Below are positions 1 to 8,599 of a stretch of 15,549 nt of DNA, one piece after another. The notes under the pieces are model-generated. The model was not told where the DNA came from. It searched no databases and saw nothing but the letters and a program-made list of their open reading frames with translations. Numbering within the stretch: the stretch's first letter is position 1; every line of letters begins with the position of its first letter. The stretch is from an uncultured Slackia sp. Its GTDB lineage: Bacteria > Actinomycetota > Coriobacteriia > Coriobacteriales > Eggerthellaceae. The stretch is taken from positions 1-15,549 of the forward strand of contig CALBLG010000184.1 of the NCBI GenBank assembly GCA_937895975.1. The letters run 5' to 3'. Both the position numbers and the translations under genes were made by a program.

Positions 1-1929
<1,929 letters not shown>

Positions 1930-1936
1930 ATAAGAC

Positions 1937-1961
1937 GGGACGGGGGACAGTCTCCCGTCCC
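1937..1961. repeat. 25-nt near-palindromic repeat, copy 1
   Basis: Outer arms GGGAC/GTCCC (1937-1941/1957-1961) enclose a G-C pair and an inner arm that pairs around a single central A, with one G-T wobble in the inner arm. It lies 7 nt after the clpB stop and just before the terminator. With the following CATTC-type tail it matches 27 of 29 bases at 5505-5533. Function unknown; the form resembles a dispersed extragenic palindrome. Confidence 0.75.
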
Positions 1962-1965
1962 ATTC

Positions 1966-2009
1966 AAGCCGCCCCGTTCGGGAAACCGAGCGGGGCGGCT
2001 TTCTTTATT
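1966..2009 (+). terminator. Rho-independent terminator of clpB
   Basis: AAGCCGCCCCG (1966-1976) pairs perfectly with CGGGGCGGCTT (1991-2001). The interior adds TTCGG/CCGAG closed by a GAAA tetraloop (1982-1985), giving a 16-bp helix, followed by TCTTTATT. The U-rich tail is only on the plus strand, so it ends clpB transcription and not that of the converging LuxR gene, whose stop codon it overlaps. A sister terminator is at 5411. Confidence 0.93.
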
Positions 2010-3519
2010 CGGCGGTGTCGGTTTCCACGCCAAGCATGTCGAAGAGCTCTTGGCGCGAGTGGATGTCGAGCTTCTGGTAGATGTGTCGCACGTGCGCTTT
2101 CGCCGTGCCGTTGGCGATGAACAGCTCGCGCTCGATAATGCCCACGGTCTTTTTCTGCCCCAAAAGCAGCAGCACTTCCTCTTCGCGCGTCGAAAGGCCG
2201 TATTGCTGTGCCACGCTGGCAACGCGCGTCGCCAGTTCGTGTTTTCGTTCGGCGGGCGTTTTCTCGCGAAGCTCGTCTTGCTCAAGCGTGCCTTCGGGCG
2301 ACTTCAGCATGGCTCCCCAATTGCTGGAAAGGCCTTTCTCCGACATGAAAATCATAGTGGCTGCCACCACCGAGATAATCGCCAGTGCGCTAATGAAGAA
2401 GTCGGCACTTTCGGCGGGCAGGGCGAGCGAGTTCAGGCTTTGCGTCGTATCGCGCCCCAGCAGCATGAAAATCTGACGCACGCCGCGCTCGATGCCGAAC
2501 AGCCAAATGGCCGATGCGCCATACCGGTAACAAATGCTGGCGATGATGATCATGATGAGAATCGATTGCATGGTGTAGCCGGCGGAAATGCACAGCGCGC
2601 TCATGGCTTCGTTGAAGATGTGGAACGTCGGCAGCAGCAGGAAGGCGGCGACGGTTATGGGCAGCGCTCCGCGATAGATAAGCCCGAAATCGAAGTGCTT
2701 CCCGCGCACGCAGACGCCCAAAAAGATGAGCGCGCCCGCGAGCAGCGTGCCAGGCGAAGAATGCGGGCCGAACCCGCCGCCGTACGACTTGTTTTCCAGC
2801 AAGCCGTAGGCGAACGCGTATGTCGCCATAAGCAAGACGGCCTTCCATGGCACCGACAGGTTGGCGGCCGGCTTGCGTTGGGGGCGCGAATCGCTCGGCA
2901 GCAGAGAAAACGCCTTTCGCGCGCACAGAATCGCCACGATGGGCAGAAGCGACGTCATTACGAAGAGCCAGTCGAATTTGAAGCCTTCATACATATATAT
3001 GATGAGCGCGCCCGCCACAATGGAAAACGAGTAATACGCCGCCACGCGCAGCGGGTTCAGGCTGCCGTAGATTTCGCTCCAAATAAGAATCATGAAGGCG
3101 ATGCCGATGCCGCCCACCACGCTTGCGGCCATGCCCAGCGAGGCTGCGCTTTGGGGCCACCAAAACGCAGCGAAAGCGCATGCGGTCGACGCCACCAGCA
3201 ATGCCGCAGTGGCCACAAGCACACTGCGGCGCCCCACCAGCGTGCCAATGCGTTGGGCGAATAGGGCGCACAGCACGGATGTCACGACCATCGTGGAATC
3301 GAAAAAATCGCGGACCGATGCCGTGCCGAAGGGGAAGGGGACGAAAGTTCCCACGAAGGCGACCTCAATCCATGCGCGATATACGCCAAGGCCCAGAAAA
3401 GCCAAAGGCACGATGGGTATGAACCCGAAAAGCAGCGACGCGGTTTCGCTCGATTCGTCGGCATGGCATTCCGCGGTGGCCCCCTGCCGCTCGGCGGACG
3501 TTGAATTGCTATGCAGCAC
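2005..3519 (-). CDS. LuxR-family regulator with N-terminal multi-pass membrane domain
   Basis: The N-terminal ~400 residues carry about a dozen hydrophobic segments with MFS-like look, and the C-terminal ~70 residues (about 433-504) form a LuxR/GerE helix-turn-helix: LSTREEEVLLLL, then NGTAKAHVRHIYQKL and HSRQELFDML. Such membrane-anchored LuxR proteins are strongly expanded in Eggerthellaceae and often sit beside one reductase gene. I infer that the membrane part senses a substrate or the redox state and that the tail controls the divergent reductase at 3732. The start is uncertain. GTG at 3519 has GGGAGGG four bases upstream and gives 504 aa. An in-frame ATG at 3552 would add 11 residues but has no visible Shine-Dalgarno sequence. 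The gene converges on clpB and shows no U-tailed terminator of its own on this strand. Confidence 0.9.
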   Translation of the reverse strand: MLHSNSTSAERQGATAECHADESSETASLLFGFIPIVPLAFLGLGVYRAWIEVAFVGTFVPFPFGTASVRDFFDSTMVVTSVLCALFAQRIGTLVGRRSVLVATAALLVASTACAFAAFWWPQSAASLGMAASVVGGIGIAFMILIWSEIYGSLNPLRVAAYYSFSIVAGALIIYMYEGFKFDWLFVMTSLLPIVAILCARKAFSLLPSDSRPQRKPAANLSVPWKAVLLMATYAFAYGLLENKSYGGGFGPHSSPGTLLAGALIFLGVCVRGKHFDFGLIYRGALPITVAAFLLLPTFHIFNEAMSALCISAGYTMQSILIMIIIASICYRYGASAIWLFGIERGVRQIFMLLGRDTTQSLNSLALPAESADFFISALAIISVVAATMIFMSEKGLSSNWGAMLKSPEGTLEQDELREKTPAERKHELATRVASVAQQYGLSTREEEVLLLLGQKKTVGIIERELFIANGTAKAHVRHIYQKLDIHSRQELFDMLGVETDTAE

Positions 3520-3569
3520 GTTCCCTCCCAGATTGTGCGTTCGAATGACCATTCTCGCACGTCGTGCGG

Positions 3570-3602
3570 GGGTTATACAGGGGGGTTATGTCAAAATAAC
3601 CC
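3570..3602. promoter_or_regulatory. Candidate operator: three GGGTTAT half-sites at 13-bp period
   Basis: GGGTTAT occurs at 3570-3576 and 3583-3589, and inverted (ATAACCC) at 3596-3602. The last two form a perfect 7-bp inverted repeat with a 6-bp spacer (20 bp in total). All three start exactly 13 bp apart. The site lies in the divergent region between the LuxR regulator and the reductase, so the neighbouring LuxR protein is the natural candidate to bind it. TTGACA-like and TATAAC-like words on the minus strand are only 11 bp apart, so I do not call a promoter from them. Confidence 0.6.
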
Positions 3603-3645
3603 TATGAATTCGGCTGCGGTCGATGCGCGGGGCGGTCGAACCTCG

Positions 3646-3720
3646 TAGATTTCAAGGCGTTCCGCAAGGGACGGGCGGCAAGGGCCAAAAAGGGAAAGGC
3701 CCTGCCGTTTGCGAAATCTA
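3646..3720 (+). promoter_or_regulatory. Structured 5' leader ending at the reductase Shine-Dalgarno
   Basis: TAGATTTC (3646-3653) pairs with GAAATCTA (3713-3720). Inside, GCAA (3664-3667) pairs with TTGC (3709-3712), and CGGC-A-AGGGCC (3676-3686, one bulged A) pairs with GGCCCTGCCG (3698-3707) around an 11-nt A/G-rich loop. The closing helix stops exactly where the Shine-Dalgarno GGAGGG begins (3721). This looks like a cis-regulatory leader of the reductase mRNA. No known riboswitch class was recognised. Confidence 0.55.
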
Positions 3721-3731
3721 GGAGGGAAACT

Positions 3732-5345
3732 ATGGAACTTTCTCGTCGTGATTTGTTCAAATTCGGCGGCATCGCTGCCGTGGGCGCGGCTGGCGCTGGC
3801 ATGCTTGCGGGCTGCTCGCCTTCGGGCTCTTCGTCGAAGGGCTCTTCCACCGCGGCCGCTTCCAAAGACGCCGATGGCCTGCCGAGCTTCTTCCAGGCGC
3901 CCGAGGCTATTTCCAATGTGAAAGAGACGAAAGAATTCGACGTCGTCGTCATCGGCGCGGGCGCTGCGGGCGTTCCGTGCGCCTTGGCCGCCGCCGAAGC
4001 CGGCGCGTCGGTCGCGCTTATTCAGAAGGAAAGCCAGGCGGTTTCGCAGGGCAACACGTGCGACTCGCTGGAGGCTTCCACGAGCGCTGCCGGCAAGGCG
4101 GCCGTGATGTCGTGGCTCACCGAGCAGTGCGCATGGCGTTCGCATCGCGAGCAGCTGGAGCTGTGGGCGAACAATTCGGGCGAAGCTCTGCACTGGCTGT
4201 GGGACAAGGCGACCGAGGCGGGCTGCCAGGTCGTCGACACCACCAAGAAATGGACGACCAGCATTTCCACCATCGACGAGCAGCCGGTTTCGTATTTCGC
4301 GTTCGACTTCGGCCCCAAGCCTTACAACACCGGCTCGGGCATGCGCGATTTGTGCGATTACTACAACGGCAAAGACGGGCTCGAGATCTTCTATTCCTGC
4401 CCGGCGCAGCAGTTGGTGAAAGACGGCGACAAGGTTGTGGGCGTCATCTGCAAAGACGGTAGCGACTATGTGCAGTTCAACGCGAAAAACGGCGTGGTTG
4501 TGGCTACGGGCGACTACACCAATGACGACGAGATGATGGCCTATTACAACCCCGATATGGCACACCTCGATCGTAAGGAAACCAACAAGACCGGCGACGG
4601 CCAGAAGATGATGGTGTGGGCTGGCGGCCGCATGGAAAGCGTGTGCGGCTCCAAGGTCCAGCACGACTTCGACGCGGGCCCGGGCTCGATGGCCGACATG
4701 CCGTTCCTCACGGTGAAAAATGACGGCACCCGTTTCTGCAACGAGGCCCGTTCTGCCATGGCCTACAACGGCAACTTCCTTACCAGCGAGGAAGACAACG
4801 GCTACTACACGCAGGTGTTCGATAGCAATTACATGACCGACTGCGCCGATTGGCCGGGCAAGCTGTACGACCCCGAGGCCATCAAAGCCTACATGCCTGA
4901 AGAGCCGGGCGAGAAGACGGGCGTGTACCCCGACTTGGCCGCTACCTTCAAGGCCGACACCATCGAAGAGCTTGGCAAGAAGCTCGGGCTGACCGACGTG
5001 GATGCGTTCGTGAAGACCGTCGCTCGCTACAACGAGCTCGTCGAGGCCGGCGTTGACGAGGATATGGGCAAGCCCGCCAAGTGGTTGAAGCCCATCAAGC
5101 AGGCCCCGTTCTATGGCATCCATCGTCACATTCGCCTGTCCACCATCGTGCACGGCGTAAACGTGAACGGCAAGATGCAGGTGCTCGACAAGGACGGCAA
5201 CCCCATCGAGGGCCTGTACTCCATCGGCAACTGCGCCGGCAACTTCTTCGGCAGCCCCGACTATCCCATGGATCTGCCGGGCCTGTCGCTGGGCCGTTGC
5301 CATACGCAGGGCTATGTCGTCGGCAAGATGCTTGGCTCCAAATAG
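3732..5345 (+). CDS. Tat-exported FAD-dependent reductase (fumarate reductase/urocanate reductase flavoprotein superfamily), lipoprotein
   Basis: 537 aa with a strong Shine-Dalgarno (GGAGGG) before ATG. A twin-arginine signal (SRRDLFKFGG, 4-13) leads into a lipobox-like LAGC with Cys28, followed by a Ser/Ala-rich linker, which suggests a Tat-exported lipoprotein outside the membrane. The FAD-binding fold follows (DVVVIGAGAAG, 70-80), then the family's RFxNE motif (334-338), the late FAD-site segment GLYSIGN (494-500) and a C-terminal GLSLGR (517-522). There is no CxxCH haem motif and no FMN domain, so electrons must come from a separate donor not seen here. The canonical HTxGG motif is replaced by STIVHG (470-475), and the proton-donor Arg expected four residues after the Glu of RFxNE is Ala342. 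Fumarate is therefore unlikely and the substrate is unknown. It probably acts as a respiratory terminal reductase controlled by the divergent LuxR protein. Confidence 0.9.
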   Translation: MELSRRDLFKFGGIAAVGAAGAGMLAGCSPSGSSSKGSSTAAASKDADGLPSFFQAPEAISNVKETKEFDVVVIGAGAAGVPCALAAAEAGASVALIQKESQAVSQGNTCDSLEASTSAAGKAAVMSWLTEQCAWRSHREQLELWANNSGEALHWLWDKATEAGCQVVDTTKKWTTSISTIDEQPVSYFAFDFGPKPYNTGSGMRDLCDYYNGKDGLEIFYSCPAQQLVKDGDKVVGVICKDGSDYVQFNAKNGVVVATGDYTNDDEMMAYYNPDMAHLDRKETNKTGDGQKMMVWAGGRMESVCGSKVQHDFDAGPGSMADMPFLTVKNDGTRFCNEARSAMAYNGNFLTSEEDNGYYTQVFDSNYMTDCADWPGKLYDPEAIKAYMPEEPGEKTGVYPDLAATFKADTIEELGKKLGLTDVDAFVKTVARYNELVEAGVDEDMGKPAKWLKPIKQAPFYGIHRHIRLSTIVHGVNVNGKMQVLDKDGNPIEGLYSIGNCAGNFFGSPDYPMDLPGLSLGRCHTQGYVVGKMLGSK

Positions 5346-5410
5346 CGAAACCCCTAGGCGCGTCCCCCTCCCTCTCGCGCTGTTTGGTTAAACGGGCATT
5401 GCTGCTCGGT

Positions 5411-5454
5411 AAAGCCGTCCCGTTCGAACAATCGAGCGGGACGGCTTTCTTATA
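5411..5454 (+). terminator. Rho-independent terminator of the reductase gene
   Basis: AAAGCCGTCCCG (5411-5422) pairs perfectly with CGGGACGGCTTT (5437-5448), extended by TTCGA/TCGAG around an ACAA tetraloop (5428-5431), then TCTTATA. It has the same length and plan as the clpB terminator at 1966, differing in two compensatory base pairs and two loop bases. Confidence 0.92.
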
Positions 5455-5481
5455 GGGAGGTATTTCTGGGGCGTGGGGCAG

Positions 5482-5529
5482 CCCCGTCCCGCTTGGCGAG
5501 CCCTGGGACGGGGGACAGTCCCCTGTCCC
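5482..5529. repeat. 25-nt palindromic repeat, copy 2, with an alternative upstream pairing arm
   Basis: The palindrome covers 5505-5529: GGGAC/GTCCC outer arms, a G-T wobble, then GGGGAC-A-GTCCCC (5511-5523). It matches the copy at 1937-1961 except at two bases, and both changes keep pairing. Its left arm can also pair with CCCCGTCCC at 5482-5490 (nine base pairs with 5505-5513), so two mutually exclusive hairpins are possible. Confidence 0.7.
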
Positions 5530-5685
5530 ATTCCTGTCCCATCTCTGCATCCCCGTTTTCCTGCTGTTGCTTATGAATACTGTGCCTTGCATGAATAATA
5601 ACCTGTGAAAATGCTTGTGGTCGACAGGCACCCGCGCGACGCAGGTGGTAGGGTAGAGCCGCTTTACGGAAAGGTCTACCCATAT

Positions 5686-6600
5686 ATGTTCGACATTCTG
5701 ATTTCTGCCAGCGCGTATGCGCTTATCATCGTGGTCGGCGCGGTGTGCGCCCATACCGGCTTCATCAAGCCCGAGACGAAAAACGTGTTCTCGCGGCTTT
5801 TGTTCAACATTACGCTGCCGTGCACGGTGGTGTATTCGTTCGTCGGCTTCCAATTCGATGCTAGCCTGCTGCTTATTTCGCTTGTGTCGTTCGCGGCCAC
5901 GGTGGTCGGCTTCGGCGGTGCCATGTTGTTCACGCGCCATCGCAAACCCGAAGACCGCATGATTCCCACCCTTATGGGATTTGGGTACAACATCGGCTGC
6001 TTCGCGCTTCCGTTCATCTCGTCGGTCGTGGGTCCGACGGGCGTGGTGTTGGCTTGCATGTTCGATTTGGGGAACACCATCCTGGTGTCGGGCGGTGCGT
6101 ACGCCATCGTGCGCACGTTCATTTTGAAGAAGCGCACGGGCGGCGTGGTGGGTTCGCTCATCCGCACCACGCTGCAATCGCCTGCGCTCGATTGCTACTT
6201 GGTTCTTATCGCGCTGTCTCTCGTGGGCATTTCGGTGCCCGAGCAGCTGGGCACGCTTATTCATCCCATGTCCGAAGCGAACAGCTTCCTGGCAATGTTC
6301 ATGATCGGCCTGGTGTTCGAGTGGCGCATCGACAAACGGCATTTATTGGAAGTGTGCAAGGTGCTTGGCTGGCGCCTTATTGTGGCGCTCGCGTTTTGCG
6401 CGCTGGTGTATTTCGCCATTCCCATGGCGCCCGATTTGCGCAACGTCACCATTTTGTGCCTGCTGGCGCCCATCATGTCGGTGGGACTGGTCTACATCAT
6501 CTGGGTCGACGGCGATACGCAAACCGCCGGTTTCGCCATTTCGCTCAGCGTGGTTATAGCGCTCATCCTCATGACCGCCGCCAGCGTGCTGCTTATGTAG
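5686..6600 (+). CDS. AEC (auxin efflux carrier) family permease
   Basis: 304 aa and almost wholly hydrophobic, with about ten membrane segments in two halves as expected for the AEC family (typical length 300-320). Recognisable family features are the early NITLPCTVVYSF segment, the NIGCFALPFI half-helix in the first half (GFGYNIG), and the start of the second half at NSFLAMFMIGLVFE. AEC proteins export small organic acids or other metabolites; the substrate cannot be read from sequence. The ATG at 5686 is chosen because it opens directly into the first membrane helix and has GGAAAGG upstream. An in-frame GTG at 5605 would add a charged, non-family leader. The gene is convergent with the carD-like gene and separated from the reductase by a terminator and 340 bp, so it is probably its own transcription unit. 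Confidence 0.88.
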   Translation: MFDILISASAYALIIVVGAVCAHTGFIKPETKNVFSRLLFNITLPCTVVYSFVGFQFDASLLLISLVSFAATVVGFGGAMLFTRHRKPEDRMIPTLMGFGYNIGCFALPFISSVVGPTGVVLACMFDLGNTILVSGGAYAIVRTFILKKRTGGVVGSLIRTTLQSPALDCYLVLIALSLVGISVPEQLGTLIHPMSEANSFLAMFMIGLVFEWRIDKRHLLEVCKVLGWRLIVALAFCALVYFAIPMAPDLRNVTILCLLAPIMSVGLVYIIWVDGDTQTAGFAISLSVVIALILMTAASVLLM

Positions 6601-6610
6601 GTGGAAGCGG

Positions 6611-6641
6611 TTTCGCGCGGGCGACGAAGTCCGCGCCGAAA
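6611..6641 (+). terminator. Weak terminator-like hairpin after the AEC permease
   Basis: TTTC plus GCGCGGGC (6611-6622) pairs with GTCCGCGC plus GAAA (6629-6641), with one bulged C and one G-T pair, around a 6-nt loop. It lies 10 nt after the stop, but no U tract follows on either strand, so intrinsic termination is doubtful. Confidence 0.3.
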
Positions 6642-6765
6642 AGGAGCTTAGCGCATGCCTTCCGGGTGGTCCTCGAAGTAGGGCAATTCGACCCGTTCAC
6701 AACGCTGCGGCCTTCTTCTCAATCGCGTTTTGGGTATGGGATGCCATAGACCATCCGGACTGAAC

Positions 6766-7290
6766 TTACGCTTGTCCCACGGCCTTGAGCAGGTATTGCT
6801 CGGCCTCTTCCACGCTTATGCCAAGCGATGCCGCGTATTCTTCGCGTACTTGGTTGCGCGCCGTGTCCAACAGGCGCACATACAGCCCCGATGGTTTGTG
6901 TCTCGTGGCCTCCTGTTCGGCAATGCGGTGCTCCATCGTTCGTGCCACGCGCATCGTCACCAGGCAATCGTGCTGGGCCAGCTCTTCGCGAAAATGCTGG
7001 TCGGTGGTGTGCATGTTCTTATCGATGTAGTCTTCGGGCTCAATTTTCTCGAGCTGCTGAGCCAGGTTGATTGCGTCGGCGCGGTCGATCACGGGGCGAA
7101 TGAGTTCCTCGGCCTTGTCAGCGGGCACAAAAGCTTGCCCGCCGCGCGCGCTTTCCGACTTCAGCACGAAATACTTGCGTGCGGGAGCGTCGCTCTTCTT
7201 TGATCCGAACGATTCCATGGTGTAATCCATTTGCTCGATGGTGCACACGCCGAAGCTTTTGTAGATGACCTTATCGCCGCATTTAAACAT
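6766..7290 (-). CDS. CarD-family (CarD/CdnL) transcriptional regulator
   Basis: 174 aa. The N-terminal FKCGDKVIYKSFGVCTIEQM matches the Tudor-like RNA-polymerase-interacting fold of CarD/CdnL/TRCF proteins, in which a GDxVxYxxxGVxxI pattern is typical. The segment around 50-62 (GGQAFVPADKAEEL) ends this domain, and the rest (about 63-174) is helical as in the DNA-binding part of CarD. CarD proteins bind the polymerase beta subunit and stabilise open promoter complexes in the cytoplasm. ATG at 7290 is supported by GAGGTG at proper spacing and by a promoter at 7325-7354; an in-frame ATG at 7347 would lie inside that promoter. The helical half lacks motifs I can assign more narrowly. It is convergent with the AEC gene and separated from leuB by the leuB terminator. 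Confidence 0.88.
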   Translation of the reverse strand: MFKCGDKVIYKSFGVCTIEQMDYTMESFGSKKSDAPARKYFVLKSESARGGQAFVPADKAEELIRPVIDRADAINLAQQLEKIEPEDYIDKNMHTTDQHFREELAQHDCLVTMRVARTMEHRIAEQEATRHKPSGLYVRLLDTARNQVREEYAASLGISVEEAEQYLLKAVGQA

Positions 7291-7324
7291 ATATTCACCT
7301 CGTGACCTGGGATTTCTAACCTCT

Positions 7325-7354
7325 ACTATACTCCCCATGGCGGCCATGTGTCAC
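7325..7354 (-). promoter_or_regulatory. Sigma-70-type promoter of the carD-like gene
   Basis: On the minus strand, -35 GTGACA (7354-7349, five of six matches to TTGACA), an 18-bp spacer and -10 TATAGT (7330-7325). The predicted start near 7318 leaves a 5' leader of roughly 28 nt before the ATG at 7290. Confidence 0.7.
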
Positions 7355-7375
7355 AAAATCCACGTTTGAACAGGC

Positions 7376-7407
7376 AAAATAAAAAGACCCCTCCATGTGA
7401 AGGGGTC
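7376..7407 (-). terminator. Rho-independent terminator of leuB / the leu operon
   Basis: Read on the minus strand, GACCCCT (7407-7401) pairs with AGGGGTC (7392-7386) around an 8-nt loop and is followed by TTTTTATTTT (7385-7376). It begins about 37 nt after the leuB stop. The U tract is on the minus strand only. Confidence 0.92.
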
Positions 7408-7443
7408 GAAAATGCGGTCAAGCGGCAGAAATCGCGAGGCGAA

Positions 7444-8508
7444 TTAGATCGCGGCGCAGATAAGGTCGCCCATTTCGGTGCAGGTGAGCTTCTTCTCGCC
7501 GGCCTTGGCAATGTCGCCCGTGCGGTGGCCCGCCTCAAGCACGCTTGCCACGGCGTTTTCAATGGCGTCGGCTTCCTCGGCCAAATCGAAGCTGTAGCGC
7601 AGCATCATCGCGGCAGACAGGATGGTCGCGATGGGGTTCGCGATGTTCTGGCCCGCGATGTCGGGGGCGCTGCCGTGAATGGGTTCGTACATGCCCAGCT
7701 TCGTGTCGGAAAGCGACGCGGAAGGCAGCATGCCCACAGATCCGGTGATGCAAGAGGCCTCGTCCGACAGAATGTCGCCGAACAGGTTGCCCGTCAGAAT
7801 GACGTCGAACTGGCTGGGGTTCAGCACCAGCTGCATGGCGCCGTTGTCCACGTACAGGTAGTCGGTTTCCACGTCGGGATACTCGGCGGCAATGCGCTGC
7901 ACGGTTTCGCGCCACACGCGGCTCGTCTCAAGCACGTTCGCCTTGTCGATGCTGGTAACCTTGCCGCGGCGCTTGCGAGCCATGTCGAAGGCCACGCGGG
8001 CGATGCGCTCAACTTCGGGTACCGAGTAGTTCATGTCGTCGTGGCCCGCGCCGGTTTCGTCGCGCCACTTCTTGCCGAAGTACACGTCGCCAACCAGTTC
8101 GCGGCATACTACCAGGTCAAGGCCTTCGCCAAGGCGCTCGGGCTTCAACGGGCACGCGTCGGCCAGCGGCTCCCACAGCTTGGCGGGGCGCAGGTTCGCG
8201 AACAGATTCAGCTCTTTGCGAATACCCAAAAGGCCGCGCTCGGGGCGATTGGTGGCAGGCTCGATGTGGTCCCACTTCGGGCCGCCTACGGCGCCCAGCA
8301 GCACCGAATCGGATGCCTTGCACGCGTCGATGGTCTCTTGCGGCAGGGGCACGCCGAACTCGTCAATAGCGGCGCCGCCAATAAGACGCTCGTCATAGGT
8401 GAAGTTGTGACCGAATTTTTCGCCGACCTTGTCGAGCGCCTTTAGCGCTTCGTCAACGATTTCCGGGCCAATGCCGTCGCCCTTCAATACGCAAATCTTG
8501 AAATCCAT
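7444..8508 (-). CDS. leuB: 3-isopropylmalate dehydrogenase
   Basis: 354 aa, normal for LeuB. It oxidises and decarboxylates 3-isopropylmalate to 2-ketoisocaproate with NAD+, the last LeuABCD step of leucine synthesis, in the cytoplasm. Visible: GDGIGPEI (10-17), the substrate arginines Arg97 (LLGIRKELNLFANLRPA), Arg107 and Arg136, Tyr143, catalytic Lys189 (DKANVL), and metal-binding aspartates Asp221, Asp245 and Asp249 (DNGAMQLV, FGDILSDE). The NAD site is GSAPDIAG (279-286). The usual ELTGGIYFG reads ELVGDVYFG here, a mild change next to the catalytic Tyr. ATG at 8508 has TTGGAG upstream. It is the last gene of the leu cluster, but a TATAAT box at 8539-8544 and a terminator-like hairpin after leuD suggest it may also be transcribed on its own. 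Confidence 0.96.
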   Translation of the reverse strand: MDFKICVLKGDGIGPEIVDEALKALDKVGEKFGHNFTYDERLIGGAAIDEFGVPLPQETIDACKASDSVLLGAVGGPKWDHIEPATNRPERGLLGIRKELNLFANLRPAKLWEPLADACPLKPERLGEGLDLVVCRELVGDVYFGKKWRDETGAGHDDMNYSVPEVERIARVAFDMARKRRGKVTSIDKANVLETSRVWRETVQRIAAEYPDVETDYLYVDNGAMQLVLNPSQFDVILTGNLFGDILSDEASCITGSVGMLPSASLSDTKLGMYEPIHGSAPDIAGQNIANPIATILSAAMMLRYSFDLAEEADAIENAVASVLEAGHRTGDIAKAGEKKLTCTEMGDLICAAI

Positions 8509-8538
8509 GCTACTCCAATCAGGTCAAATAATTTCCCA

Positions 8539-8544
8539 ATTATA
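8539..8544 (-). promoter_or_regulatory. Possible leuB promoter -10 box (TATAAT)
   Basis: A perfect TATAAT on the minus strand, about 31 nt upstream of the leuB ATG and after the hairpin and T tract that follow leuD. The region 16-18 bp upstream has no good -35 (GTGGTT at best), so the call rests on the -10 and its position. Confidence 0.45.
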
Positions 8545-8599
8545 AGCCAAACTCCCAGGTGAACCACCGTGCGTCCAAAACCCCAGCCGATGGCTCGTC

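Larger units (their letters stand above)
5346..5685. other. 340-bp gene-free region between reductase and AEC permease
   Basis: The region holds, in order, a short C-rich stretch, the reductase terminator (5411-5454), a GC-rich block with overlapping hairpins and palindromic repeat copy 2 (5482-5529), and then an AT-richer stretch around 5567-5606 that may hold the permease promoter. TTGCTT at 5567 and TAATAA at 5596 are 23 bp apart, too far for a standard promoter, so I assign none. No coding signal is seen. Confidence 0.6.

Noticed and set aside
3591..5303. 570-codon open frame antisense to the reductase
   Set aside because: It is the mirror of a well-recognised gene in high-GC DNA, and its translation is low-complexity (His/Val/Ala/Arg-rich) with no family features.
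5605..5685. Upstream GTG start for the AEC permease
   Set aside because: It would add 27 charged residues before the first membrane helix and would read through the likely ribosome site; the ATG at 5686 fits the family.
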